Shown here piece after piece: positions 1 to 7,193 of a stretch of 16,798 nt of DNA (positions within the stretch are counted from its first letter, which is position 1; each line of letters starts with the position of its first letter). Position numbers and translations under genes: made by a program. The notes under the pieces are model-generated. The model searched no databases. It saw nothing but the letters and a program-made list of their open reading frames with translations, and had not been told where the DNA came from. The stretch comes from Desulfuromonadaceae bacterium UBA6124 (GTDB lineage Bacteria > Desulfobacterota > Desulfuromonadia > Desulfuromonadales > Trichloromonadaceae): positions 37,705-54,502 of the forward strand of contig DIVU01000334.1 of assembly GCA_002423365.1 (NCBI GenBank), given 5' to 3'.

Positions 1-613
1 CTCCCGCCTCTAACGAAATCGAGTCGACGGGTGGCGGATTCAGCGCTTGAAAAAGCCGACGGGGATCGAGTTCAAGGGGGATCGAACCCTGCTGCAGAAA
101 AAAATCCCCCCGGCGCTTCTGGGCGCTACCGGCGATCTTCTGACCCTGGCAAAGCAGTTCGTACCCGGCGGCAGCCTCGAAACAGGCGGCGGGCAAAGCC
201 CGCTCGCGCCCTTCGCGCCGTGCCGGAGCCAGTTCCGCCGCAAGCCCCAGAGAACGGAGGGTTGCGCACAAGACCTCGGCGATTTTGCGATAACTCTCCT
301 CGACCCGGACAGGAAAACCGTGCCCGCCGCCGGCGATCACCGCGTAAGTCACCTCTTCACCATGCAGAACGGCCCGCCCGCCGGTGAGGCGACGGACGAT
401 ATCGATGCCGGAGGAATGGCAAAAGGCGCGGTTAACCACCTCGTTGCGCTGGAAATAGCCGAGACTGACGGCCGCCGGTCGCCAGCGATAAAAACGCAGT
501 ACCGGTAGCGAGCGCCCGGCCGAGACCTCCTGCAGCAGCACTTCGTCCAGAGCCATGTTCATCCCCCCCGGTAAGGGGCCGGTGCGCACCAGGCGCCAAC
601 GATTATCGACCAT
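1..613 (-). CDS. Lipoate-protein ligase / LipM-type octanoyltransferase family protein, partial (C-terminus off window)
   Basis: The frame runs from the ATG at 613 off the left edge; 204 codons are visible. The N-terminus WRLVRTGPLPGGMNMALDE, the RRLTGGRAVLH motif (about residues 74-85) and GQKIAGSAQKR (about 157-167) mark the biotin/lipoyl protein ligase fold, with Lys159 in the conserved lysine position. A Cys144 in ACFEA sits where LipM octanoyltransferases carry their catalytic cysteine. That favours octanoyl transfer from acyl carrier protein to lipoyl domains over ATP-dependent lipoate ligation, but this is inference. The product would act in the cytoplasm on lipoyl domains of 2-oxoacid dehydrogenases or GcvH. 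The start is supported by a GGAG just upstream and by the family-typical N-terminus. The gene lies 80 bases after accC, beyond a hairpin, so it may be a separate unit or a readthrough product. Confidence 0.87.
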   Translation of the reverse strand, partial: MVDNRWRLVRTGPLPGGMNMALDEVLLQEVSAGRSLPVLRFYRWRPAAVSLGYFQRNEVVNRAFCHSSGIDIVRRLTGGRAVLHGEEVTYAVIAGGGHGFPVRVEESYRKIAEVLCATLRSLGLAAELAPARREGRERALPAACFEAAAGYELLCQGQKIAGSAQKRRGDFFLQQGSIPLELDPRRLFQALNPPPVDSISLEAG

Positions 614-634
614 GCTCCATCCATCGCCGTTATT

Positions 635-673
635 AAACGGCAAGGGCCGGAATAAATCCGGCCCCGCGTTTTT
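635..673 (-). terminator. Rho-independent terminator after accC, probably bidirectional
   Basis: A perfect 7-base stem (644-650 with 658-664, GGGCCGG/CCGGCCC, loop AATAAAT) is flanked by an outer AAACG/CGTTT pairing (635-639 with 667-671). On the minus strand a short T-rich stretch follows; on the plus strand the T-run is stronger (669-673). It lies between accC and the ligase-family gene, where transcription arrives from the right, so it most likely ends the aro-acc transcript, possibly incompletely. Confidence 0.65.
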
Positions 674-693
674 ATTAAATTATCACCAGCCTC

Positions 694-2031
694 TCAGAGC
701 ACCAGTCGCTCCAAGAAGCCCGTATCCACATTCCCTTCGATAAAATCCTTGTTGTCCATAATCTTCTGATGAAAGGCGATGGTCGTCTTGATCCCTTCGA
801 TGATGTATTCATCCAGGGCCCGGGCCATGCGCCGGATCGCCTCTTCGCGGGTGTCGGCATGAACGATGAGCTTAGCGATCATCGAATCGTAATGGGGCAG
901 CACCGTGTACTGGTCGTAAACCGCGCTGTCGACTCGCACCCCCAGACCTCCCGGGGGATGATAGCCGTCGATCTTTCCCGGAGAAGGCGTAAATTTGAAA
1001 GGATGTTCGGCGTTGATCCGACATTCGATGGCGTGGCCGTTAATCTTGATGTCTTCCTGCTTGAATCGTAGGGGAATCCCGGCGGCGCTGCGAATCTGCT
1101 CCTTGATGATGTCGATGCCGGTGATCATCTCGGTCACCGGATGTTCGACCTGGACCCGGGTATTCATCTCCATGAAGTAGAAATTACCCTGCTGATCGAG
1201 GAGAAACTCCATGGTCCCGACGCTGGTGTAACCCACCGCCTTGGCCGCCGCCACCGCGCAATCCCCCATTTTCTTGCGGGTTGCCGGATCCAGGACCGGA
1301 CAGGGCGCTTCTTCGATCAGCTTCTGATGACGACGCTGGATGGAACAATCGCGCTCACCAAGATGGATGACGTTGCCGTGCTTGTCGGCCATGATCTGGA
1401 TTTCGACATGCCGGGGACGATCGCAGAATTTCTCGATGTAGACCTCGGGATTGCCGAATCCGGCCTGGGCCTCGGACCGGGCGGCGGCGAAGGCATTGGG
1501 CAGGGAAGCGGGCGAATGCACCACCTTCATCCCTCGCCCACCACCGCCGGCGGTAGCCTTGATGATAACCGGATAGCCGATTTCAGCAGCGACGCGCTTG
1601 GCTTCCTCCGCCGTATGGACCCCCTCCTTGGTCCCGGGGAGAATCGGCACCCCGGCCTTGGTTACGGTCTGGCGGGCGCTGATCTTGTCTCCCATCAGGC
1701 GCATGTTTTCCGGGGTCGGGCCGATGAAGGTCAGCCCGCAGTTACCGCAAATCTCGGCGAATTCGGCATTTTCCGAAAGGAAGCCGTAGCCGGGATGAAT
1801 AGCGTCGGCATCGGTTACCTCGGCGGCGCTGATGATCGACTTCATGTTGAGATAGCTCTTGGCGCTCGGCGCCGGGCCGATGCAGATGCTCTCGTCGGCC
1901 AGCTTGACATGCAACGCCTCGCTGTCCGCATCGGAATGTACCGCCACGGTCTTGATGCCGAGTTCCTTGCAGGCACGAATGATGCGCAAGGCGATCTCGC
2001 CGCGGTTGGCAATGAGAATTTTATGAAACAT
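694..2031 (-). CDS. accC: Acetyl-CoA carboxylase, biotin carboxylase subunit
   Basis: A 445-residue protein of normal family length, colinear with E. coli AccC. It carboxylates biotin on AccB using ATP and bicarbonate, the first half-reaction of malonyl-CoA synthesis in the cytoplasm. Visible hallmarks are the N-terminal KILIANRGEIALRIIRA, HPGYGFLSENAEFA, Lys116 in GDKISAR, the glycine-rich ATP-grasp loop ATAGGGGRGM (about 159-168), Glu275 and Glu288 as metal ligands, and Asn290, Arg292 and Glu296 in EMNTRVQVEHPVTE. No key residue is missing. The start is preceded by GGAG. It is 81 bases downstream of accB and presumably cotranscribed. Pyruvate or propionyl-CoA carboxylase subunits share these motifs, but the length and the adjacent free-standing BCCP argue for AccC. 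Confidence 0.97.
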   Translation of the reverse strand: MFHKILIANRGEIALRIIRACKELGIKTVAVHSDADSEALHVKLADESICIGPAPSAKSYLNMKSIISAAEVTDADAIHPGYGFLSENAEFAEICGNCGLTFIGPTPENMRLMGDKISARQTVTKAGVPILPGTKEGVHTAEEAKRVAAEIGYPVIIKATAGGGGRGMKVVHSPASLPNAFAAARSEAQAGFGNPEVYIEKFCDRPRHVEIQIMADKHGNVIHLGERDCSIQRRHQKLIEEAPCPVLDPATRKKMGDCAVAAAKAVGYTSVGTMEFLLDQQGNFYFMEMNTRVQVEHPVTEMITGIDIIKEQIRSAAGIPLRFKQEDIKINGHAIECRINAEHPFKFTPSPGKIDGYHPPGGLGVRVDSAVYDQYTVLPHYDSMIAKLIVHADTREEAIRRMARALDEYIIEGIKTTIAFHQKIMDNKDFIEGNVDTGFLERLVL

Positions 2032-2112
2032 GGAAAACTCCAGTGAGCGGTAATTGAATCATGGGCGAGAGTGACAAAGTCGACGCCGAACACTCGTCAC
2101 GAATCACTGCTC

Positions 2113-2592
2113 TTAAAGGCGCTCGACAATGAAGAGCGGCTCGCCGAATTCTACCGGTTTCGCATTTTCTTTACAGATTTCGAGAACCTTGCAGCGGAAC
2201 TCAGCTTCGATTTCGTTCATCAGCTTCATCGCTTCGACGATGCAGAAAACCTGCCCCTTCTCGACGACCGAACCGACTTCGACATAAGAGGGGGATTCAG
2301 GAGAAGGCGCCCGGTAGAAGGTGCCGACGATGGGCGAAGTGATGGTTTCCCCCTTGCTGGCGGCGGTAGCGGCGGCAGCCACGGCCGGGGTCGCGGCAGC
2401 GGCGGGGGCCGCCACCGGCGGAGCGGCCATGACCGGCTGCGCCAGGTACTGCTGGGGTGCGGCCATTTGCACGATCTCGGTTTCCTTGCCGCGTTTTATA
2501 ACGATTTTTTCTTCGGCGTTTTCCATTTCGAATTCGGTGATATCGGTCTCCGTCACCATTTTGATCAGAACTTTAAGGTCTTTGATATCCAT
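2113..2592 (-). CDS. accB: Acetyl-CoA carboxylase biotin carboxyl carrier protein
   Basis: A 159-residue BCCP that carries biotin between AccC and the AccAD carboxyltransferase. The N-terminal domain (about 1-45, MDIKDLKVLIKMVTETDITEFE) is followed by an Ala/Pro-rich flexible linker (about 44-80) and the biotinyl domain (about 82-159). The biotinylation motif is EAMKLMNEI with Lys123 as the modified residue. The short SPESPSYVEVG segment before it corresponds to the thumb of AccB-type domains, separating it from lipoyl or decarboxylase carriers. A strong AGGAGG (2602-2607) lies 9 bases before the ATG. accC follows. pepQ precedes by 78 bases, where many relatives would carry efp. Confidence 0.96.
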   Translation of the reverse strand: MDIKDLKVLIKMVTETDITEFEMENAEEKIVIKRGKETEIVQMAAPQQYLAQPVMAAPPVAAPAAAATPAVAAAATAASKGETITSPIVGTFYRAPSPESPSYVEVGSVVEKGQVFCIVEAMKLMNEIEAEFRCKVLEICKENAKPVEFGEPLFIVERL

Positions 2593-2670
2593 TGAACGCT
2601 GCCTCCTGATGTTTTTGTTTTTTTGCTCCCTGGGCCAGGACGAAAAACCCTTTTTGCGTCACCCCTCCAG

Positions 2671-3747
2671 TCACTTCGGAGAGACTTTCAGGCCTTTGGG
2701 AATGCGGGTCAACCGCCGACAGCCTTCGGCGGTCACCAGTACCGTATCCTCGATGCGTACTCCGCCCAGATCGGGGATATAGATACCGGGTTCGATGGTG
2801 ATCACCATGCCGGCTTCCGCCGTCTCTTCCGAGCGGGGAGAAACCGAGGGGAATTCATGAACTTCCAAGCCAAGGCCATGACCGGTGCCATGACCGAAAT
2901 AATCGCCGAAACCCCGTTCGGCGATGTAATCGCGAGCGGCTTGGTCGATGGCGCGCAATGAAGCGCCGGGACGAACCGCCGCCATGGCCCGACGCTGGGC
3001 TTCGAGGACCACGGCATGCATTTCAAGCAGGCGTTCCGGCACCTGCCCCAAGGCCAGGGTAACGGTCTCATCCGAATGGTAGCCGCGATAACGGCAACCA
3101 AAATCGATGGTAACCAACTCCCCTTCCGCCAGGCACTTGTCCGAAGCCGTGCCATGCGGCAAGGCCCCACGCTCGCCGGAAGCGACGATGATGTCGAAAG
3201 CCTTCTCCTCGGCGCCGCGCTTTTTGAACGCGAACTCCAGGGCCAGGGCAATCTCACGCTCGGCAACCCCGGAACGGATCAGCGGCAGGACTTCGGCGAA
3301 GCACTCGGCGTTCAAGGCGGCGGCCGCCGCCATGCAGGCGATTTCCTCGGTATCCTTGACCGCGCGCAGGGCTTTGATCACGCCGGTCACGGGCACCCAT
3401 TCGTGCATCTCCGCCGACTTGCCGCGCAACTCTTCGACCGCGGCATAACTCAGATGCTCCGCTTCGAAGCCGACCCTCACCACTCCCTTGGCGGCAAGGA
3501 GTTCCTGTACGCCCTCCCACTTGCTCCGGTATTCCCGAATCTCATCGGCTTGAACCTGCTGATGGGCCTGGGTGACATAACGGGAATCGGTGAGAAAGAT
3601 CGCTTCCCGCCCGATCACCACCAGAACCCCGTCCGAACCGGTAAAGCCGGACAGGTAGCGGATGTTCGGCAAATGGGTGAAAACCATGCCGTCGATTTCG
3701 TGGGGGATGAGCATTTCCCCCGCGCGAATGACCCTTGTATTTACCAT
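2671..3747 (-). CDS. pepQ: M24-family Xaa-Pro aminopeptidase / proline dipeptidase
   Basis: A 358-residue cytoplasmic metallopeptidase with the two-domain aminopeptidase P layout: an N-terminal creatinase-like domain (about 1-130, with THLPNIRYLSGFTGS) and a C-terminal pita-bread domain. All five metal ligands of the M24 family can be seen: Asp in TIDFGCRYRGYHSDE (two), His in GHGTGHGLGLEVHE, Glu in ITIEPGIYIP and Glu in GGVRIEDTVLV. It should cleave N-terminal residues ahead of proline. Family context in related genomes places it between aroQ and efp/accB. The start at 3747 has no good Shine-Dalgarno, but the downstream alternative (Met12) would remove part of the conserved N-terminus. Xaa-Pro aminopeptidase versus dipeptidase cannot be decided from sequence alone. 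Confidence 0.9.
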   Translation of the reverse strand: MVNTRVIRAGEMLIPHEIDGMVFTHLPNIRYLSGFTGSDGVLVVIGREAIFLTDSRYVTQAHQQVQADEIREYRSKWEGVQELLAAKGVVRVGFEAEHLSYAAVEELRGKSAEMHEWVPVTGVIKALRAVKDTEEIACMAAAAALNAECFAEVLPLIRSGVAEREIALALEFAFKKRGAEEKAFDIIVASGERGALPHGTASDKCLAEGELVTIDFGCRYRGYHSDETVTLALGQVPERLLEMHAVVLEAQRRAMAAVRPGASLRAIDQAARDYIAERGFGDYFGHGTGHGLGLEVHEFPSVSPRSEETAEAGMVITIEPGIYIPDLGGVRIEDTVLVTAEGCRRLTRIPKGLKVSPK

Positions 3748-3762
3748 AACGCTATTTTACGT

Positions 3763-3776
3763 ACAATAATTATTGT
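3763..3776. repeat. Perfect 14-base AT-rich palindrome at the aroQ stop codon
   Basis: ACAATAATTATTGT reads the same on both strands. It covers the TAA stop of aroQ and the short aroQ-pepQ junction, in an AT-rich patch that contrasts with the GC-rich surroundings. It could be an operator, part of a local promoter for pepQ, or chance in AT-rich DNA. Confidence 0.4.
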
Positions 3777-4222
3777 TTTAATTTTACTGAAAGGGCGCGC
3801 AGAGCCAGTTCGTAACCGATCGGACCAAAACCGCAGATTTGGCCGAGCGCGACCGGGGCGATGTAGGAATGCTGACGGAAAGTTTCGCGGGCGTGAATGT
3901 TGGACAGGTGAACTTCAATGGTAGGAATCGCGACGGCGGAAAGGGCATCCCGCAACGAAACGCTGGTATGGGTCAGACCGCCGGGATTGATGATGAAACC
4001 GGCGACCCCGGCTTGCCACGCCTGGTGGATACGGTCGATGAGGACGCCTTCGTGGTTGGATTGAAAAAACTCCAGGGTCAGCATCAACTCTTCGGCCAAC
4101 CGGGCAAGCTCGGCATGGATGTCGTCGAGAGTGCGCGCACCATAGATGCCGGGCTCCCGTGTCCCAAGCATATTCAGGTTGGGCCCTTGCAGGACCAGCA
4201 CCTTGTGCCGCGCCTCGTTCAT
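3770..4222 (-). CDS. aroQ: 3-dehydroquinate dehydratase, type II
   Basis: A 150-residue protein of typical type II size that converts 3-dehydroquinate to 3-dehydroshikimate, step three of the shikimate pathway. The N-terminal VLQGPNLNMLGTREPGIYG contains the catalytic Arg22 and Tyr27. NPGGLTHTSVSLRDAL (about 79-94) and IEVHLSNIHARETFRQHS (about 102-119) supply Asn79, His85, His105 and Arg112 of the active site. Type II enzymes form dodecamers and are unrelated to AroD. Its ATG overlaps the TGA of the preceding roadblock gene as ATGA, implying translational coupling. It acts directly after AroB, which is encoded two genes upstream. Confidence 0.96.
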   Translation of the reverse strand: MNEARHKVLVLQGPNLNMLGTREPGIYGARTLDDIHAELARLAEELMLTLEFFQSNHEGVLIDRIHQAWQAGVAGFIINPGGLTHTSVSLRDALSAVAIPTIEVHLSNIHARETFRQHSYIAPVALGQICGFGPIGYELALRALSVKLKQ

Positions 4223-4578
4223 GCCAGGGCTTCCATAAGATTGCCCGCTTCCCGCAGCAGCAGATAGCGCCCCTTGCCGAAGTTGCCGTCCCCTTTCAAG
4301 GTCAGGGCGACAAAATACTCATCGGTCAGAATCCTAACCACCAGATAAAAGCGCTGGGTACGGATGCTGACCTCTTCCATCCCGCCAAGGTGGAGAATTT
4401 CGGCCGCCTTTTTGATTTCCTTGAGAATGTTGGCATATTCGACGGCCACCAGATTCAGGTCGAGCCCGGCGTCGGGTTGAAAATACTGCTCGATGGAAAT
4501 CCCGTCGTAACCCATCAACACCGCGCCGATGCCGCCGGCGGTTTCATCGACGAGACGACGAAGAATCGCACTAAACAT
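4219..4578 (-). CDS. Roadblock/LC7-domain protein, MglB-like
   Basis: A 119-residue single-domain protein. The beginning MFSAILRRLVDETAGGIGAVLMGYDGISIEQ, the central helix with VAVEYANILKEIKKAAEIL, and RTQRFYLVVRILTDEYFVALTL follow the helix-strand-strand-helix-strand pattern of roadblock/LC7 domains. In bacteria this group includes MglB, the GTPase-activating partner of the Ras-like polarity protein MglA. No MglA is encoded in this window, so a GAP function is only inference. The start at 4578 is chosen over an in-frame upstream start because AAGGAGGG lies 6 bases before it. It overlaps the 3' end of the TPR gene by 8 bases and aroQ by 4, so all three are translationally coupled. Confidence 0.82.
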   Translation of the reverse strand: MFSAILRRLVDETAGGIGAVLMGYDGISIEQYFQPDAGLDLNLVAVEYANILKEIKKAAEILHLGGMEEVSIRTQRFYLVVRILTDEYFVALTLKGDGNFGKGRYLLLREAGNLMEALA

Positions 4579-5581
4579 GGACGGCCCTCCTTCTGCGAAT
4601 AGCATCCAGCCAATTGGTTAAGACCTCGGGAACGGCACGTTCACCCCGGGCGGCGGCCGGTCCTGGCTCGACCGCGCCGGAATCTTCCATCCGCACGGAC
4701 AAAGCGGCTTCCGTTTCCACCACCGGCGAAACTGCCGACACCTCACCCGTCGAAGACTCCGCGAGAAATTCGCCGGCCGGCAATGGTTCTTCGGCAGAGA
4801 CCACCTCTTCAGCGGGCAATGCCCCTTCGGCGGACTCGGTCACCAGAAGCGTTTCGTTCCCCAAGGCCGGAACCTCTTGCCCGTCGATTTGCTGCTTGAG
4901 CAAAATAAGTTTTTGCCGAAGCGGGTCGTTATGGGGTTCGGCCTTGAGCAGATCACGATAGACCTTGAGGGCCTTTTGCGGAAGCCCCTGTCGAATGTAG
5001 ATTTCCGCGAGGGTCGCGGTGGCGATTGGTTCCACCGTCTTGCCGGCATCGGAAGCTTCGGCGACCGGGTCCTGGGCTTCGTCAATGACGAAGACTCCGG
5101 CCGTCGCCGGGGCCGCCAGCGTCAAGCTCCGCGCCATTGCCGGCGCGGCGGCAGGGCGCGAGGTAGCCATGGCGGCAAGCAACTTGAGGACTTCGGGATC
5201 ATTCCCCTTGACCGCCTTGGCCCGCTCCAGCAACTCCAGCGCCCCGTCGGATTCCTGGCGGGCCAATTTCATTTTCGCCAGTTCCTTGAGCGCCGGAAGG
5301 TGCTGGTTATCGAGAATCAGAGCCTTTTCGAATTCACCGATCGCCTGATCGTCCAGTCCTTGCGCGGCAAACGCACTCCCCAAGGCGACATAACCGGGGA
5401 CGACGGTGGGGTTGTCAATAATCCCCTGCCGCGCTACCTCGACTGCCTCATCGAGCATATCCAACTGCCGATAAGCTTCACTCAAAGGGACAAAAATCGT
5501 CGAATAGGGATCTTTCGCGAGCAGTTCGACGTAAGCGGCGATTTTTCCGAGGAGGGAACCCGGTGTGGCATGCTGGGGCAT
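4571..5581 (-). CDS. Tetratricopeptide-repeat protein with acidic linker and basic C-terminal helix
   Basis: A 336-residue protein without signal peptide or membrane segment, so probably cytoplasmic. Helical repeats of TPR type cover about residues 24-127 (YSTIFVPLSEAYRQLDMLDEA; YVALGSAFAAQGLDDQA; LKELAKMKLARQESDGA), and one more lies at about 185-220 (LAEIYIRQGLPQKALKVYRDLL). Residues 240-315 form a low-complexity Ala/Glu/Ser/Val-rich acidic linker that ends in a short amphipathic basic tail, VPEVLTNWLDAIRRRRAVHV. The ATG at 5581 has AGGTGAT just upstream and follows the aroB stop by 4 bases. A longer in-frame extension exists but lies inside aroB and reads as its shadow. The 8-base overlap with the roadblock gene suggests the two work as a pair; the function is unknown. 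Confidence 0.82.
   Translation of the reverse strand: MPQHATPGSLLGKIAAYVELLAKDPYSTIFVPLSEAYRQLDMLDEAVEVARQGIIDNPTVVPGYVALGSAFAAQGLDDQAIGEFEKALILDNQHLPALKELAKMKLARQESDGALELLERAKAVKGNDPEVLKLLAAMATSRPAAAPAMARSLTLAAPATAGVFVIDEAQDPVAEASDAGKTVEPIATATLAEIYIRQGLPQKALKVYRDLLKAEPHNDPLRQKLILLKQQIDGQEVPALGNETLLVTESAEGALPAEEVVSAEEPLPAGEFLAESSTGEVSAVSPVVETEAALSVRMEDSGAVEPGPAAARGERAVPEVLTNWLDAIRRRRAVHV
4585..4592 (-). promoter_or_regulatory. Shine-Dalgarno site fixing the roadblock gene start
   Basis: AAGGAGGG on the minus strand, 6 bases before the ATG at 4578, inside the end of the TPR reading frame. It decides the 119-residue start over the nine-residue longer alternative. Confidence 0.75.
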
Positions 5582-5585
5582 CAGA

Positions 5586-6671
5586 TCACCTGGTTTGAGA
5601 AAGGATTTGGGAAAAAAGGCGTTCCGGCTCGGCAACATCATGCAGCCCGCAATCACCGAGCCCGTGATTGAGCACGAAGCGCAGCTTACCGTCGCGAACC
5701 TTTTTATCCCGACCCATAGCAGCGAGATACGCTTCAAGAGTGTGCGCCGGTGGGTCGAGCGGCAGGCCGAAGCCGGACATAAGCGAACGGATTTGCGCGA
5801 CATCCGCTTCCGAACCGTAACCGAGCAGCCGTGAAAGCTCAGCGGCGATGCCCATCCCGATGGCCACCGCCTCGCCGTGGGAGTAGGCACCATAGCCGGA
5901 AAGGGTCTCGACCGCGTGGCCGAAGGTATGCCCGAAATTGAGAATCGCCCGCAAAGAGCTTTCTTTCTCATCTTCTTCTACAACATCCGCCTTAATTTGG
6001 CAAGAGCTCTTTACCGCGTGAATCAGTGCATCCGGGCGCAATTCCAGCAGTTCTGTTCGATGGTTAGCCAACCAGCCAAAGAACTCCCGATCTCGGATCA
6101 CGCCATATTTAATCACTTCGGCCATGCCCGCCGCAAACTCGCGGGCGGGGAGGGTTTTCAAGGTCGCCACATCGATATGTACATGCCGGGGCTGGTAAAA
6201 GGCGCCGATCATGTTCTTACCCAGGGGGTGATTAACCGCCGTCTTTCCTCCCACGGAACTATCGACCTGAGAAAGCAGGGTCGTTGGGATCTGGGCGAAG
6301 GGAATGCCTCGCACATAGGTCGCGGCGGCGAAACCGGTCATATCGCCGATCACCCCGCCCCCCAGGGCCAGCAGACCGCTGTGGCGGTCGAAGCCGCCGG
6401 CGAGCAGGCCATCGTAGATTTTTTCTAGATACTGCAGGGTTTTGTACTGCTCCCCATCGGGCAGTTCAATCACGGAGGGACGATAACCGCCCTCTTCAAG
6501 GATGCGCAGAACCCGCTCGCCGTAATGGCCGAAAACCGTCGGATTGGTGACCACGGCCACCCGGCGGGGAAAAAACACGGCATCGAGGGCTGCGGCGAGC
6601 CGGTCGAGAATGCCGTCGCCGATCCAGATCGGGTAGCTGCGTTCACCGAGGCCTACAGTCAAGGATTCCAT
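5586..6671 (-). CDS. aroB: 3-dehydroquinate synthase
   Basis: A 361-residue NAD- and divalent-metal-dependent enzyme that cyclises DAHP to 3-dehydroquinate. The NAD-binding region has DGEQYKTLQ and ALGGGVIGDMTGFAAATYVRG (about 102-121), then the hallmark QIPTTLLSQVDSSVGGKTAVN (about 127-147). Metal ligands are Glu185 in MAEVIKYG, His248 in NFGHTFGHA and His265 in YSHGEAVAIGM, all present. A GGAGAAGG inside the aroK end precedes the ATG; the gap to aroK is only 3 bases. The length is normal. The neighbours aroK, aroC and aroQ confirm the pathway assignment. Confidence 0.97.
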   Translation of the reverse strand: MESLTVGLGERSYPIWIGDGILDRLAAALDAVFFPRRVAVVTNPTVFGHYGERVLRILEEGGYRPSVIELPDGEQYKTLQYLEKIYDGLLAGGFDRHSGLLALGGGVIGDMTGFAAATYVRGIPFAQIPTTLLSQVDSSVGGKTAVNHPLGKNMIGAFYQPRHVHIDVATLKTLPAREFAAGMAEVIKYGVIRDREFFGWLANHRTELLELRPDALIHAVKSSCQIKADVVEEDEKESSLRAILNFGHTFGHAVETLSGYGAYSHGEAVAIGMGIAAELSRLLGYGSEADVAQIRSLMSGFGLPLDPPAHTLEAYLAAMGRDKKVRDGKLRFVLNHGLGDCGLHDVAEPERLFSQILSQTR

Positions 6672-6674
6672 CGT

Positions 6675-7193
6675 CTATGCCTTCTCCCAATAAAGCTTGC
6701 GCAAGATGTCCCGAGCGATGGCCGAGGGCGGACCCCCCTCCCCGTCGATGACCAGACCCGCCTCTTCGTAGAGGGGCAGGCGCTGCTCAAAAAGAGCCCA
6801 CAAACGCTCACGATCCCCGGCCAGAGGCCGACCCTTGCCGGAGCCGATGCGGCCCAGGACGGTTTCCCAGGAAACGCGTAGATAGACCACACGCCCAAGG
6901 CGGCGTAACAGCGGCCAGTTTTCGGGACGGCCAATCACTCCGCCGCCCGTCGCCAGAATCAGCGGCGCCAGGTCGAGTAAACCACGCAACACCTCGGTTT
7001 CGGTCTGGCGAAAAGCCTCCTCACCGGAAGTGGCGAAGATTTCGGGGATGGTACGGCCGCTAAGACGCTCAATTTCCCGGTCGAGATCGATCACCGGCAG
7101 CCGGCAGGAATTTCCTAACTCGGCCGCGACTGTACTTTTGCCGGCCCCCATGAAGCCGATGAGAACGATGCCGTCTTTACATGGATTGGACAT
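6675..7193 (-). CDS. aroK: Shikimate kinase
   Basis: A 172-residue NMP-kinase-fold protein that phosphorylates shikimate at O3 with ATP. The P-loop GFMGAGKS (13-20), Asp36 and Asp38 in VIDLDREIE, Arg62, GGG in LATGGGVIG (about 80-88) and the lid arginine in SGKGRPLAG (about 118-126) are visible. The ATG at 7193 with GAGGGG 10 bases upstream is preferred over a TTG at 7211. The gene then overlaps the aroC 3' end by 17 bases in another frame, indicating translational coupling. Confidence 0.95.
   Translation of the reverse strand: MSNPCKDGIVLIGFMGAGKSTVAAELGNSCRLPVIDLDREIERLSGRTIPEIFATSGEEAFRQTETEVLRGLLDLAPLILATGGGVIGRPENWPLLRRLGRVVYLRVSWETVLGRIGSGKGRPLAGDRERLWALFEQRLPLYEEAGLVIDGEGGPPSAIARDILRKLYWEKA

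Noticed and set aside
1141..2046. A 301-codon open frame on the plus strand antisense to accC
   Set aside because: It mirrors accC, whose protein matches its family end to end; the antisense translation shows no domain and is explained by high GC content.
2344..2430. GC-rich repetitive-looking stretch in accB as a repeat element
   Set aside because: It encodes the normal Ala/Pro-rich flexible linker of BCCP.
3016..3924. A 302-codon plus-strand open frame antisense to pepQ and aroQ
   Set aside because: It crosses two well-supported sense genes and has no recognisable domain or ribosome binding site.
5582..5971. N-terminal extension of the TPR protein by 130 residues
   Set aside because: The extension lies wholly inside aroB and reads as an Arg/Ser/Pro-rich shadow; a good ribosome binding site supports the start at 5581.
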